A stretch of 64,000 nt of DNA from Halichondria panicea (GCF_963675165.1 NC_087389.1:4462830-4526829); one strand, 5' to 3'. Counted from the first letter of the stretch, positions 34,001 to 47,803 are shown. Made by a program: numbers and translations. Notes: generated by a model not told the origin, from the letters alone.

Positions 34001-35737
34001 AGTGTGAGCGGGATGTGGGCCAACGCTTTGAGGTTTGGAAACTTGTTGAGATGACTGAGAATTGTTTCAGACATTTCCCCACCATGAAGTTGTACGTATT
34101 GTGTGATTTGCTCAGTGTCAAATCCTAACACCTCGATATGTCGTTCATCCATGTAGTCATAGAGATCAGCTGTTACTGATGGACGAGAAGTGACTAGCAC
34201 TGAAGCTTTCGGAAGCTTATTGCCCTCGACAATATCAAAGAAAAATGAGCTTTCTTCGCGTAGCTCCGGCGGTAACTCATCCCAGCCTTCAAGGATAATC
34301 AACATCCTGTCACCTTGAGAACAAAAAGCCTGCTCAACAGCCTTGTCACGTATATCACCTTCTAAATAAATGTTTATTATGTCTTTTAGCGTGACCACAG
34401 ACTTTTTTTGGAATCTCCGAAGAGTAACCAAAACCAAAAGGTAATATTCTTCATTAAGAAACTCTCCTTTGGCCCAGAGCCGACACATTTCAAGTGCTAG
34501 CATTGTCTTTCCTATACCAGGAGCTCCTTCAACTAGTACTAACTTTCTTGGCTGATCTTCACCGTATGCAAAAACTCGATCCAGTTGAATTTGCTCTTTT
34601 TTCTTGATGATATCGTCGGCTGAATCGTGCAAAGTGCTTTTGAGAAATTTATCTTGCTCTCTGTCTATGTGATTGGCTTTCTGTTTCTTGATAAGAGCTA
34701 AACTTATATACTGCATTTTTTTGGATGCAGGTCCTGCAGCCCTCCTGAAAAATTTAGCTTGTGTGTAAGTGGTACGTAGATTGTCCGCAAAGACTTGAAG
34801 AGGGCTAGTAATGCATTGTCGGGAGAAATCCGAGCATGACTGGGGATCTGGACTGGAGGTTCGCGTTCGCTTAGAAGGTTCGCCGGAACTTTGGTCAGAA
34901 TTGTGTTGTCTTTTCAAACCTGTAGAAGCAGAAATGGATCAGTATATTACCTGTGACCACAACTGTTGTACAAATTGATGCATCACAGATTCAACTGTAT
35001 AATTATAGATCTAGTCTATATATAAATATAATTATCATTATATGCTATATAAAAAATTATACCAGCTATATATATATACATTTCCATAGCGTCCAGTATT
35101 TATACCCTATTATAGCTACTCTTATCCAGATTCGTAACTTCACTATGAATAATATTCAGTGTCAATTTAATAATTAGTTATATAATTATACTGATTCACA
35201 GCAGAATGATTCATGCATAATTTTGATACAATGACCTAGCCATGCAGGCGAATTAAAACAATGACCTATAGCCAGGCTTTGCCTATAGCTAACACAATGG
35301 GATCTTGGATTAATTGTATTGTCTCTAGGTGCGGGTTGCTTCTCACTTGACGGTTTGCTGGGTTGTGGAGAATGAGAGGTAGGTTCAGAACCAGAACTTG
35401 TAGCTAACGTGTCGGTTAATCCGGTTGCAGACTGATTATTTATAAGCCAATTCTCCAATTTATCTGCCAGATCAGAATGAGGCAAGTGTTCTGCTGCATC
35501 ACGAACACACTTTACAAATAATGAAGGCGCTCGATCTCCTTTTATGCACATGATTTTAACTAGTTCACATGTCTTTTCTTGTCTAGTTTGACTGGGCAAC
35601 ATCAATTTGTCCATTTCATCACTGGTCAGAAGCTGCTGCTTGTTTAGGTGTGGTAGTAGCTCTTCCAGGTTTAGATAGCTATTAAAGTCAACATGATGGT
35701 CCATAAAAAATCTTTTACATGTAGTAGATCTAGCCAT
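31015..35737 (-). CDS. NLR-2: death-fold + NACHT + LRR receptor
   Basis: Twelve minus-strand exons sum to 3,126 nt (1,041 aa). Exon 1 (35296-35737) is the CARD/death-like domain (KRFFMDHHVDF...KLENWLINN). Exon 2 (33164-34919) carries linker and NACHT in one exon: Walker A GAPGIGKT, Walker B-like IILEGWDEL, VLVTSRPSV, HLSIQEFLAAY. Nine LRR exons follow (33015-33098, 32524-32607, 32377-32463, 32236-32319, 32099-32182, 31959-32042, 31687-31776, 31531-31617, 31372-31461), then a tail exon (31015-31168) ending EAPHL. It is the most divergent of the intact NLRs and lacks the separate linker exon of NLR-3 and NLR-4. The usual exon 1 donor (CAAG|GT) is mutated to CAAGAT, so the next GT seems to be used. 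Probably an intracellular immune sensor. Confidence 0.88.
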
Positions 35738-35821
35738 AGCAAGTTGTTTCTACTTAGTAGTCTCATAGTAAATAGTACGTAGTTGTATACGCCCTAAATC
35801 CACCGCAAAACCGAAAGTAGA

Positions 35822-35848
35822 TTTATATAGGGGTGGGGAAAGTCCCCC
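35822..35848 (-). promoter_or_regulatory. kappa-B-like site and TATA-like box upstream of NLR-2
   Basis: On the minus strand GGGGGACTTTCCCC (35835-35848) contains the canonical kappa-B decamer GGGACTTTCC. It is followed by CACCCC and TATATAAA, about 100 and 90 bp before the start codon at 35737. Confidence 0.65.
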
Positions 35849-36063
35849 ACAATTCCCCTTACATGCATGTACACATTTCCATCCACATTATAGTATAGAG
35901 CTAGCTGCACTTGTACTTGTCAGTGCAGTAGAATATAAATTATATCCACCTGATTGAGTTGTAAAATAATATAAAATGGGACAAAAATATACTATTGAAT
36001 GGGGGTGGTCTTTCACACATGTTCACAGGAGAAAAGGTTACACGTGGTATATACACATAACTA
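35849..36063. other. NLR-2/NLR-3 spacer
   Basis: The NLR-2 start and the NLR-3 stop are only 326 bp apart. Apart from the promoter motif above, this is AT-rich sequence without genes. Confidence 0.6.
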
Positions 36064-39000
36064 TCACAGATAATTGGTGGAGTTTCTTTTCTGCACCACT
36101 TGAGAGTGATGCTTGTAGTTGAGGTCTAACTTGTTCTCTGTGTCTCTCCCAGAGTTGATGGAGTCACAGATCTCTTGGAGCTTCTTCTTTCCTTCGTCAG
36201 TCACCTTTGTAGCCTCCATTCTGCATGAAACAATTACTTTAATTATTTCCGCAAATTTCACCAGACTACGTACTCATGTAATATGCAAACTTTTAAAGGA
36301 CTATACTCACTGTGACTGTACTGTAGTGTCCCCTTAAGCGTACACATGTACATGGAACTTAGCCTTTGAAAAGAGCCACGCAGCAATGTAAACTATAGCT
36401 ATTACTAGCATGCAAAGTAGACTGGAAACCACTCCCCTTCTCTCGGGAGAAAGGGACTGGCAAGCTGCCGTGTTGAGAGTTGTCCCAGTGCGTGAAGAAT
36501 GTCACGCTGCCACAAGAATGTAAACGTCACAATAGTCATGTGCCACCGCCCACACGCTATAACTATCACTGCACAAAATGTTATCGGCCTCAAGTATAAA
36601 GTACATCACCGGCGGTCTGTCATCGAGGTTGAAATAATATCACCCACGCATTACGCATTTTGTGGTTTGTTCTAATTTGCATTCCAACGGGACAACTCTC
36701 AACACGGCAACTTGCCAGTCCCCAGAGCCGGAGTGGTTTCCAGTCTACATGCAAAGTACGTATACGGTATACTCACAGAACTTGCTTGACTGAATTGGAG
36801 CTGTTCCTTTTCAAAGCCTCTCCCACTAGTTCAGCACCCTCGTCTCCGAGATGATTGCACCCCAGTCTGTGAGGAAAAACAACCAAATATTGACTCCACT
36901 GGCTTCTTTGATTTCAAAGCTAGGGTGCATAATGGAAGCACAGCAGTGGACTGTTGTACAGTTTGCTACCCAGTACCTTGACACCGTACGTATTAGTGTC
37001 TCTAAAATGTATAAGTTCATGGTCATCACGCAGACCTCGGTATGTGGTATGCTATAATTATTATAATTGTGGCCGCTTACTGAATTCCGACAAAAGTTTC
37101 TGTGACTGAAAACAGTTCCATGAGTTTCTTGAGCCCCTTTGGTGTGACATCACATCCAAACACCCTGTACAAAGTTTTAATTGACCAAAATAATTATGAT
37201 GAGTCATCAATTCATGCAGTTTCTACACTTTATAAGCCTTTACTTATTTAACTTTACTTACCCCAACTTTTTGAGAGATCCTTTACGTTTGACGATCAGT
37301 GCTTCAAGTACTCGTACAAAACCAACATCTCCAATTGGATTCTTTGACAAACTGCATGACACCAAAATAATGGTGGCTGCAATGATAATGAAACAGTTCA
37401 CGGCTTACTCTATCAGAATAAGGCTGCTGCTCTTCTCAATAATAGTAGCCACCAGATGACAGTCATCAGCTACCAAATCATTCCGATCAAGTCTAGAGTG
37501 CGTGGCAAATGAACATTAATCCAAGAAAAAATATAATCACGTACTCAGAAAGTTTGAGTGGGTGTACGTACAAATTACCTTAGTACTTCAAGAGTTTGGT
37601 TGACGGGAGCCATTTGGGCTAGAGCAGTAAGACCGACTGAAGTCATATCTGTTTTCGTCAGTCTACGTATAGACGAAGTAATTAAATAACATGAATTATA
37701 CATGATAAATCACTTACGATAATTCAGTGAGAGCCTTGTTGTATCTGTTGTCTAGTGCCTGCGCTATCCTCGTAACACCATGGCAACCAAATTGTTCAAA
37801 TCCGATGCTGTATAGACACAATTTGTGAGTAGACATACCTATAGAAGAATGCTTTCCAAATCATGATAGTTACGGAAACTTACTAGAGTTCTTCTATTGT
37901 GCTGTTTGCTCTCAAGACATCAGCTAGTTCAAAAGCACCATCTTTAGTCAGCTCACAGCTTGAGAAACTGTTATAAACATACTCGATATAATTATAGACC
38001 ATATTCACCGGCTTAAAGAAAACAGATAAAAGTACATGTATAATTATACTTACATATTCACTGTGCATCATAAATGCCTGGCTGATATAAAATTATTATA
38101 ACTAACTAATAGCACTTAACGTACTGAAGTGATTTGGTTGTTGCATGCGACTGCTTAAGAGCTCTTGTTAGAGTCCTCATGCCCTCGTCTCCAAACGGAT
38201 TGGACGACAATCTGTAGAGGATATTATCAGTGACTATGGTTATTATTATACATTCGCTGATCTGGAATTTAAATACTTACATGTAGTATAGACATAAATT
38301 TGCTAGCTGGACGAGGCATATGTGTATAGTGAACTTCTCAATAAGGACAGTTTGCAATTGGAAACAGTCAGTTTGTCCTAATGTATAGAGACGAGGTCCT
38401 TTATTAAGAGGCTAAATCTCTATAGTAGCTGTCCAATAGAGAGGGTGTCCCTAGCTTGCTTGTAAGGTTTACTACAATTAATACACATGCACACATAAGC
38501 TCACATGAGTGAGTGTAGCTGCATCTTGCTGTTGATCATTTCCGCTAGGTGGCAGACAGACACGGCTCGTATCCGGTTCTGAGTCAAACTGCATGCACGT
38601 AAAAGGTAAATTTAAAAAGGATCACAGTTGAATACAATGCATTGTCTTGATAAAGTACACGAGTGTCGCAGCTACATTTATTGCCATACTACTAAATTGT
38701 GTCAGGATACAATTTTGAGTAGCAAACATAAACCATTCACATCATTACACTACGGACTACGGACTGGCTAATAATTATCCACTCACTCCAATCTCTTGAT
38801 GGTGAATCCGAGTACTCCATGGGCCTCAATGTGGGTCAAAAGAGACGTCTTGAATATCCTCAGTCCATCGTCCCCCATATTGCACCCCCTCAACTCGACC
38901 TGCCAATCCCCCCCGGCCGATGTGATCATGTGAGCAGCACAGAGACAGTCGGTTGTGTTGAGAAGCATATTACCGAGGTTTAGAACATAGAACATCTTTT

Positions 39001-41416
39001 CTGCAGCTTTCTTGCTGATAGCAGGGTTGTCGGCTTCGTACAAACAGTGTAAAAGAAAGATTTGATCTCGATTGGCCTTCCCAGTTCCAGATATGATTAA
39101 TTCTTTGAAATATTCATTCTCGAGTCTTGTAATCCCCGAGAAAAATTTCCAAATGTTTTGAAACTGCTTGTCATTTCGGAACTCTCTGAGAAGGGAAACT
39201 CGTTGATCATTAACCAGATGTTGAATTCCATAGGCTGCGAGAAACTCTTGAATTGAGAGATGATTGAACTGATAAATCTGCTCGAATCCTGCTGCAACAG
39301 TCATAACAGGTGCATTCAATAGGCCGTAGCCGTCAAAGGCATTTGGTTTGAGACCAACTCTCTGCAAATCTTCTTTGCTGTACACAAACTTCTTTTCTTT
39401 GAAGCCGTCCAGAGCCAAAGTACAGAGGGAATTGATCACGCTTCTAACTTTGACTGGTAGTTCTTCCAAGCAAGAAACTCCAGAGAGGGACTTGAACGTT
39501 ACGTGCTTCTTCAAGGTTAGGAAAAGAGTGTTGCAGATGTGCTGACGATAAAGCTCTGTGAGGGTATGCGGCAAAGCTAAATCTTTTCGAGCCACGTGGC
39601 AGATAATGGAAAGAGTGAGCGGGATGTGGGCCAATGCTTTGAGGTTCGGAAACTTGTTGAGATGGCTAAGAACCGTTTCAGACATATCCCCGCCATGAAA
39701 TTGTACGTATTGTGTGATTTCTTTAGTGCTGAAGCCCAATACCTCGATATGTCGTTCATCCATGTATTCATAAAGGTCAGAGGTCACTGTGGGACGAGAG
39801 GTTACAAGTACAGATGCTTTCGGTAAAATATTGCCCTCAACAATGTCAAAAAAGAATGAACCTTCTTCACGTAACGTAGGAGACAACTCGTCCCAGCCTT
39901 CGAGAATGAATAAAGTTCTTTCCCCTTGAGATCTCAATAACTTTTCGGTAGCCTCAGCAAGGAGGGGGCCTTGCAGGTATATGAGCAGATCACTCAACTC
40001 CACTAACGGTTTTCGCTGGTATCTTCTGAGGGTTACTAAGAGCACCATATCGTATTCATCTAGCAGATCTTTATTGGCCCATAGTTGACACATGTGTAGG
40101 GCAAGCATTGTCTTTCCAACACCAGGAGCCCCTTCGACTAGTACGAGCTTCCTCGATCCTTCTTTACCGTAAGTGAAAATTCCTTGCAAATTAATGTCTT
40201 CCTTTTTCTTCTTGATGATGTCATCCACAGAGCCGTGTAATGTACTTTGCAGAAATTCATCATTCTCTGCATCTGCAGCACTTATTCCTTTCTTCTTGAC
40301 GAGTGCTAGATTAATAAATTTGATAGTTCCTTTGTTAATACCAGCAGATTTCTTGAAGAACTTTTCATCTGCATAAGAGGTTCTCAAAGTTTTAATGAGC
40401 ACTTGAAGAGGAGATTCATCTATTGAATGTCGTTCTGAGCGAGTGGAACTAGAACGTACTAAGGGTGATGAATAACGACTTTGATCATCACCTGACGGAG
40501 GTATGTATTGCCGGCCAAATTCGTGTGGGGGCTGACGAAATTGCAGGTTAGATTGAGAGGTGCTTGATTGTTCTGGTAAGCGATCGCTTTCTTCCGTTCT
40601 AGAACCTGTATATAATATTGAGGTGTATAGATAATTGAAGTATATTATGCGTACATCACATGTAATGAAAATGGTGATTCGTATAGAATGTTTATACCTA
40701 TTAGCTTGTCATGTGATCTGTCAGGTCTAGGCCGGCGGAGAGGGGGAGGTTGAAGATCTGTTGACATGGTGACGTCAGATTGAGCCCCTCTTTTAACTCC
40801 TATTGTGAGCAATTGTGAGCAATAGTAAAAAGAGTTTCATGTAAAAACATACACACAGTGTACATATAGTCTATACTTCATGCACCCACAAATTTACAGA
40901 AAAAAATTTTTGCAGGCGGCGCGACACCTTATCCCTTCAGAAACCCCTTTGATTAATGTCTAGCTACGCCCCTGCTCAGCAGAATTATTCATGCATATTG
41001 ATACAATGACCTTGGATTGTGTTGTCTCCAGGTGCGGGTTGCTTCTCACTTGACAGTTTGTTGGGTTGTTGAGAACGAGAGGTAAGTTCAGAACCAGAAC
41101 TTGTAGCTAACGTGACAGTTGCAGAATTATTTATAAGCCAATTCTCCAATTTATCCGCCAGATCGGAATGAGGCAAGTGTTCCGCTGCATCACGAACACT
41201 CTTTGTGAATAATGAAGGAGCTCGATCTCCTTTTATGCACATGATTTTAACTAGTTCCAGTATCTTCTCTTTTCTAGTTAGACTCTTCATCATCAATTTT
41301 TCCATTTCATCACTGGTCAGAAGCTGCTGCTCGTTTAGGTGCGGTAGTAGCTCCTTTAGGTTTAGATCCCTATTAAAGTCAACATGATGGACCATAAAAA
41401 ATCTGTTAGTAGCCAT
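36064..41416 (-). CDS. NLR-3: death-fold + NACHT + LRR receptor
   Basis: Thirteen exons total 3,261 nt (1,086 aa). Exon 1 (41011-41416) is the CARD/death-like domain (KSLTRKEKILELVKIMCIKG). Exon 2 (40698-40799) is a basic, Pro/Arg-rich linker (QPPPLRRPRPDRSHDK). Exon 3 (38787-40605) has a Ser-rich lead, then NACHT with GAPGVGKT, FILEGWDEL, VLVTSRPTV and HLSIQEFLAAY. Nine phase-2 LRR exons follow (38505-38588, 38125-38211, 37884-37967, 37718-37807, 37579-37662, 37409-37492, 37262-37351, 37081-37164, 36777-36866). The tail exon (36064-36220) ends STNYL. Close paralogue of NLR-4 and NLR-5, pointing to recent tandem duplication. All exons join in frame. Confidence 0.9.
38333..38460. repeat. Old pogo-like MITE remnant shared by NLR introns
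   Basis: Words such as AGAGACGAGGTCCTTTATTA and GTCCAATAGAGAGGGTGTCC recur at the same intron position in NLR-4 (about 43690-43830) and NLR-5 (about 50520-51285). The insertion therefore predates duplication of the three genes. Confidence 0.6.
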
Positions 41417-41538
41417 TATATAGCGAATTACTTAGTCAGAGTATATGTATATACGCCCTTGGCCTTGTTACGTACTTGTACTTGTAGCTGTAATCTTGAA
41501 ACCGCAAACCGAAAGTTAGTTTACAGCAATATAGGGGT

Positions 41539-41560
41539 GGGGAAAATCCCGGAATTCCCC
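41539..41560 (-). promoter_or_regulatory. Paired kappa-B-like sites upstream of NLR-3
   Basis: The minus strand reads GGGGAATTCC (41551-41560) directly followed by GGGATTTTCCCC (41539-41550). Both fit GGGRNNYYCC. They lie about 125 bp before the start codon at 41416. Confidence 0.62.
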
Positions 41561-41768
41561 TTACAAATTAGGAGTGGAGAGAATCAATTAACTGAAGTAC
41601 AATAATAGCTGCACTTGCCTATTCATAACAAGTAGAATAATTGTTGAGTTGCAAAAATTAACACAGAATTTAGTTTCACAAAAACATCGTGAGCTGAATA
41701 TAAAAGTACCAATGAATGGGGTGGTCTTCACAGGAAAAAAGGTTACACGTGGTACATACACATAACTA

Positions 41769-44700
41769 TCACAGATAATTGGTGGAGTTTCTTTTCTGCA
41801 CTACTTGAGAGTTTTGCTTGTAGTTGAGATCTAACTTGTTCTCTGCATCTCTCTCAGAGTTGATGGAGTCACAGATCTCCTGGAGCTTCTTCTTTCCTTT
41901 GTCAGTCACCTTTGTAGCCTCCATTCTGCATGAAATTATTTCGGCAAATTTCACTAGACTGCGTACTATATAGCATTAATCATGCAATATGCAAATTAAA
42001 GGACCATGCATGCACTGAACTGTATAATAGTGTCACCTTAAATGTCACATGTACATGGACCTCGGCCAATAATAGCTTTGAAAAGAGCTACACAGCATCG
42101 TAAACTAGCTATTACTAGTATACAAAGTACGTATACTGTATACTCACAGAACTTGCTTGACTGATTTGGAGCTGTTTCTTTTCAAAGCCTCTCCCACTAG
42201 TTCAGCACCCTCGTCTCCGAGATGATTGCACCCCAGACTGTGAAGAATAACAATAAAATATTGATACAGGAACTCATCATCGGCTCGGCTGGCTTCTTTT
42301 TTCATAGCTAGTTCAATACAGTGTGCACAAATATGGAAGCACAGCAGTACAGTTTGCTACGTATACATAGTCAGTGACATTGTAAGTTAAATGTGTCTCC
42401 TAGAATGCATAAAGGCATGGTCACCATGTAGGTATACACATGCATGTGGTACCATAATACCAATTATAATTGTGGCCGCTTACTGAATTCCGACAAAAGT
42501 TTCTGTGACTGAAAATAGTTCCACGAGTTTCTTGAGCCCCTTTGGTGTGACATCACATCCAAACACCCTGCATTAACACAGACGACAAATTGACCAAAAT
42601 ATGACGACAAGTCATCAACATACGCTTTAATAAGCCCTTACCCCAACTTTTTGAGAGAGCTTTTAGGTTTGGCAATCAGTGCTTCAAGTACTCGCTCAAA
42701 ACCAGCATCTCCAATTGGATTTTTTGACAAACTGCATGACACCCAACATTTGGTAGTTTCAATAATCAATGAAACTTTTCACGACTTACTCTATCAGAGT
42801 AAGGCTGCTGCTCTTCTCAATAATAGTAGCCACCAGATGACAGTCATCAGATCCCAAATCATTCCGATCAAGTCTGGAGTGAAAATACAAAATGGCAAAT
42901 GAATCACGTATTCAGAAAGTTTGAATGGGTGTACGTTACCTTAGTACTTCAAGAGTTTGGTTGACGGGAGCCATTTGGGCTAGAGCAGTAAGACCGGCTG
43001 TAGTCATATCTGTTTTCGTCAGTCTACATGCATAACGGAGTAAATTAGAAGTTAAAAGAATACACACGCGTGAATGTAGGACTTACGATAGTTCAGTGAG
43101 TGTCTTGTTGTATCTGTTGTCTAGTGCTTGCGCTATACTCTTAACGCCATGGCAACCAAATGGTTCAAATCCGATGCTGTATAGACACAATTTGTGAGTA
43201 GACATACCTATAGAAGAATGCTTTCCAAATCATGATAGTTACGGAAACATACTGGAGTTCTTTTATTGTGCTGTTTGCTCTCAAGACATCAGCTAGTTCA
43301 AAAGCACCATCTGTAGTCAGCTCACAGCTTAAGAAACTGTAAGTTGATGATTATGATTATATACCACTAGAGGTTTACCGGAAAAACGGAAATAAAAGTA
43401 CATTACGTACATATTCGTGGTTTTACAATGTGCAATAAATGCTTGGCTGATATAATGTAGCATTTAACGTACCGAAGTGACTTGGTTGTTGCGTGCGGCT
43501 GCTTGAGACCTGCTGCGATAGTCCTCATACCCTCGTCTCCAAACGGATTGGACGACAATCTGTAGAGGGTATTATCAATTACTATACATTCTGAGTATGG
43601 TTATCATACACTCGTTCACTGATCTGGAATTGAAATACATAGTACTTTACATAAATTTTCTAGCTGGATGAGGCACATTATGTATAACAGAGAGTCAAAA
43701 TAAAGGACGGTTTGGAAACAAGCAGTCACCTTGTCTTATAGAGAAACGAGGTCCTTTACTAAGAGGCTAAAACTCTATAGTAGTTCACATGCCATTAAGA
43801 CTGTCCAATAGAGAGGGTGTCCTTTGCTTGTACAATTAATACACACACAAGCTCACATGAGTGAATGCAGCTGCATCTTGCTGTCGATCATGTCCGCGAG
43901 GTGGCCAACAGACCTTGCTTGTATCCGGTTCTGAGTCAAACTGCACGTAAAAGGTATATACCATACCTTAAGGTATGTGACATATTTTCACAGGCAGATA
44001 ATTAAGTTAGCTCATTTTGCTCCTATACTCAAGTTGTGAAATTAATGTTATTCATAGCGTTTCTAATTACTCGCAAGTGGTTATATATTCATTGGATTTT
44101 CCGAAGCTATGCTCTTTAATTGACACATGCTACATATTAAGCAGATGCAGTACGTAGACATAAAACCATTCACATCATTACACCACCACCGACTGCCTAA
44201 AAAGTCTATACACTCACTCCAATCTCTTGATGGTGAATCCGAGTACTCCATGGGTCTCAATGTGGGTCAAAAGAGACGTCTTGAATATCCTCAGTCCATC
44301 GTCCCCCATATTGCACCCCCTCAACTCGACCTGCCACTCCCCCCCAGCCGATGTGATCATGTGAGCAGCACAGAGACAGTCGGTTGTGCTGAGAAGCATG
44401 TTACCAAGGTTTAGAACATGGAACATCTTTTTCGCAGCTTTCTTGCTGATAGCAGGGTTGTCAGCTTCGTACAAGCAGTGTAGAAGAAAGATTTGATCTC
44501 GATTGGCCTTCCCAGTTTCAGATATGATCAATTCTTTGAAATATTCGTTCTCGAGCCTTGTAATCCCCGAGAAAAATTTCCAAATGTTTTGAAACTGCTT
44601 GTCATTTCGAAACTCTCTGAGAAGTGAAACTCGTTGATCATTAACCAGATGTTGAATTCCATAGGCTGCGAGAAACTCTTGAATTGAGAGATGATTGAAC

Positions 44701-47700
44701 TGATAAATCTGCTCGAATCCTGCTGCAACGGCCATAACAGGTGCATTCAATAGGCCGTAGCCATCAAAGGCATTTGGTTTGAGACCAACTCTCTGCAAAT
44801 CCTCTTTACTGTACACAAACTTCTTCTCTTTGAAGCCGTCCAGAGCCAAAGTACATAGAGAATTGATCACGCTTCTAACTTCGACCGGTAGTTCTTCCAA
44901 GCAAGAAATTCCAGAGAGGGACTTGAACGTTATGTGCCTCTTCAAGGTTAGGAAAAGAGTGTTACAGATGTGCTGACGATAAAGCTCTGTGAGGGTATGC
45001 GGCAAAGCTGAATCTTTTCGAGCCACGTGGCAGATAATGGAAAGAGTGAGCGGGATGTGGGCCAACGCTTTGAGGTTCGGAAACTTGTTGAGATGGCTAA
45101 GAACCGTTTCAGACATATCCCCGCCATGAAGTTGTACGTACTGTGTGATTTCCTTAGTGCTGAAGCCCAATACCTCGATATGTCGTTCATCCATGTATTC
45201 ATAGAGGTCAGAGGTCACTGTGGGACGAGAGGTTACAAGTACAGATGCTTTCGGTAAAATATTGCCCTCGACAATGTCAAAAAAGAATGAACCTTCTTCA
45301 CGTAACGTAGGAGGCAACTCGTCCCAGCCTTCGAGAATGAACAAACTTCTTTCCCCTTGAGATCTCAATAACTCTTCGGTAGCATCATCGAGAAGAGAGC
45401 CTTGCAGGTATATGAGCAGATCACTCAAATCCACTGACGGTTTTCGCTGGTATCTTCTGAGGGTTACCAAGAGCACCATATCGTATTCATCTAGCAGATC
45501 TTTATTGGCCCATAGTTGACACATGTGTAGGGCAAGCATTGTCTTTCCAACACCAGGAGCCCCTTCGACTAGTACGAGCTTCCTCGATCCTTTTTTACCG
45601 TAAGTGAAAATTCCTTGCAACTTAATGTCTTCCTTTTTCTTCTTGATGATGTCATCCACAGAGCCGTGTAATGTACTTTGCAGAAATTCATCATTCTCTG
45701 CATCTGCAGCACTTATTCCTTTCTTCTTGACGAGTGCTAGATTAATAAATTTGATAGTTCCTTTGTTAATACCAGCAGATTTGTTGAAGAACTTTTCATC
45801 TGCATAAGAGGTTCTCAAAGTTTTAATGAGCACTTGAAGAGGAGATTCATCTGTTGAATGTCCTTCTGAGCGAGTGGAACTAGAACGTACTAAGGGTGAT
45901 GAATAACGACTTTGATCATCACCTGACGGAGGTATGTATTGCCGGCCAAATTCGTGTGGGGGCTGACGAAATTGCAGGTTAGATTGAGAGGTGCTTGGTT
46001 GTTCTGGTAAGCGATCGTTTTCTTCCGTTCTAGAACCTGTATAAAGAAAGTATAATATTGAAGGTGTATAGATAATTGAAGTATATTATGCGTACATCAT
46101 GAAATGAAAATGTTGATTCGTATACAATGTTTATACCTGTTAGCTTGTCATGTGATCTGTCATGTCTAGGCCGGCGGAGAGGGGGTGGTTGGAGATCTGT
46201 TGGCATGGTAACGTCAGATTGAGCCCTTCTTTTAACTCCTATCGTGAGCAATAGTAAAAAGAGATTCATATAAAACATACACATAGTGTACTAAACCTAA
46301 ACGTGGAGTTAGCAGAAATGAATCAGTATTACGACCACAACTGTTGTACAAAAGTACACTTTATGGATTGTTTATCGCATCTATGTATAATTATATTCAT
46401 TGTGTTAAATGCCAGCTACCGTACTTCTTCTAAAAGAGGCGCCCTTCTAACTAGTGTTCAAGCTTGCGCTGTGCTAATGCCTCTCGCCATGTTTTTGCTT
46501 TTGCTCAAAAGTAGTTTCTATAATGAATTTTATATTAAAGTTAGCGTATCTATATAAAGTCACTGAGAAGAAAAGACTTATTTACATGCATCTATTGTTG
46601 TTATTTATTGTATTATGTGGCTTACCAGGACCTCAAGAAAGAAGAAAATTGATTCTTCCAGGATCTGTAGTTCAGTGTATATAATATCTAACCTGTGTAC
46701 ATGCATATTGTTATCTATATTGTTATATGGTAGTGTTTTGTGGCTTACCAGGCCCTCAAGACAAAGATGATTCTGCCAGGAGGATCTGGATCTGGATCTT
46801 GGATACTATTTTCTCACACATGGGGAATGAGCGCGCATGCGCATTACATCCACAGGAATAATTAAAGACAAAGAGATCAATTTCACAAATGGCTACTGCT
46901 AGCTAGCTGTTTTAACAGATATTTTCTGAGTATTGTAGCTAACAAAAAGCTAGCGCTTTAGTGCAAGGCCAACTCATATGTTGAAAGATTCTGAAGACTA
47001 GAGACTGCAACAGCCTTCAATGTGAGTCAAACTAGCCATAACTCGAGAAAGAAGCTTTAGTTTGCTAATCCACGAATCAAAATCCAAGAGAACGTGGCTA
47101 GAAGCCTATAGAAGCTGTTAGCTTTCGTCGCATTGCAACTGTTGAGCAGTTACAGCTGGAACAGACACACACAGTCAGCTTTACCGTATCCCTCGTGCGG
47201 CTACGCCTCAAGGCATAATTATGCGCCAGGACTGAAAAGTAATTTTGAGTCTCCATAATTATTATAATACACAAGGCTCAGCAGAATTATTCATGCAATG
47301 ACCTATAGCCAGGCTTTGCCTAACCTCGAGACCAGTATTTTAATCGGCCTGGATTCGAGGCTAGGCTTCGCCTAGCTAACACAATGACCTTGAATTGTGT
47401 TGTCTCTAGGTGCGGGTTGCTTCTCACTTGACGATTTGCTGGGTTGTGGAAAACGAGACATAGGTTCAGAACCAGAACTTGTACCTAACGTGTCGGTTGC
47501 AGAATTATTTATATTAAGCCAATCCTCCAATTTATCTGCCAGATCGGAATGAGGCAAGTGTTCCGCTGCATCACGAACACACTTTGTGAATAATGAAGGA
47601 GCTCGATCTCCTTTTATGCACATGATTTTAACTAGTTCCAGTATCTTCTCTTGTCTAGTTAGACTCTTCAACATCAATTTTTCCATTTCATTACTGGTCA

Positions 47701-47803
47701 GAAGCTGCTGATCGTTTAGATGTGGTAGTAGCTCTTCCAGGTTAAGATAGCTATTAAAGTCAACATGATGGACCATAAAAAATCTTTTAGTAGATCTAGC
47801 CAT
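41769..47803 (-). CDS. NLR-4: death-fold + NACHT + LRR receptor
   Basis: Same plan as NLR-3. Exon 1 (47389-47803) is the CARD/death-like domain, exon 2 (46137-46238) the Pro/Arg linker, and exon 3 (44218-46036) Ser-rich lead plus NACHT (GAPGVGKT, FILEGWDELPP, VLVTSRPTV, HLSIQEFLAAY). LRR exons follow near 43853-43940, 43470-43558, 43255-43340, 43088-43180, 42940-43025, 42790-42875, 42643-42735, 42485-42570 and 42147-42238, with a tail exon (41769-41925) ending STNYL. I found no stop or frameshift; expected length is about 1,090 aa. Protein identity with NLR-3 exon 3 is very high by eye. A 43-bp palindromic insertion sits across the 3' end of exon 1 and its donor region (47321-47363 is just inside the intron). 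Confidence 0.88.
46560..46860. repeat. Diverged direct repeat in NLR-4 intron 1
   Basis: Two stretches share GTGGCTTACCAGG, CCTCAAGA and GATTCTGCCAGGA/GATTCTTCCAGGA (about 46617-46672 and 46738-46795). No coding function recognised. Confidence 0.5.
46930..47250. repeat. Left arm of an inverted repeat pair around NLR-4 exon 1
   Basis: Reverse-complement words of this stretch (TTCTATAGGCTTCTAG, TCTTGGATTTT, GATTCGTGGATT, CTCGAGTTATG) recur in order at about 48090-48175. The pair brackets NLR-4 exon 1 and its promoter. Confidence 0.65.
47321..47363. mobile_element. TAG-type palindrome, 43 bp, with 9-bp target duplication and an empty site
   Basis: Reads TAACCTCGA...TCGAGGCTA, with decayed central arms. 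Flanked by GGCTTTGCC (47312-47320) and GGCTTCGCC (47364-47372). The paralogous site in NLR-2 (about 35272-35290) reads GGCTTTGCCTATAGCTAACAC with no insertion and a single copy of the 9-mer. Confidence 0.88.
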
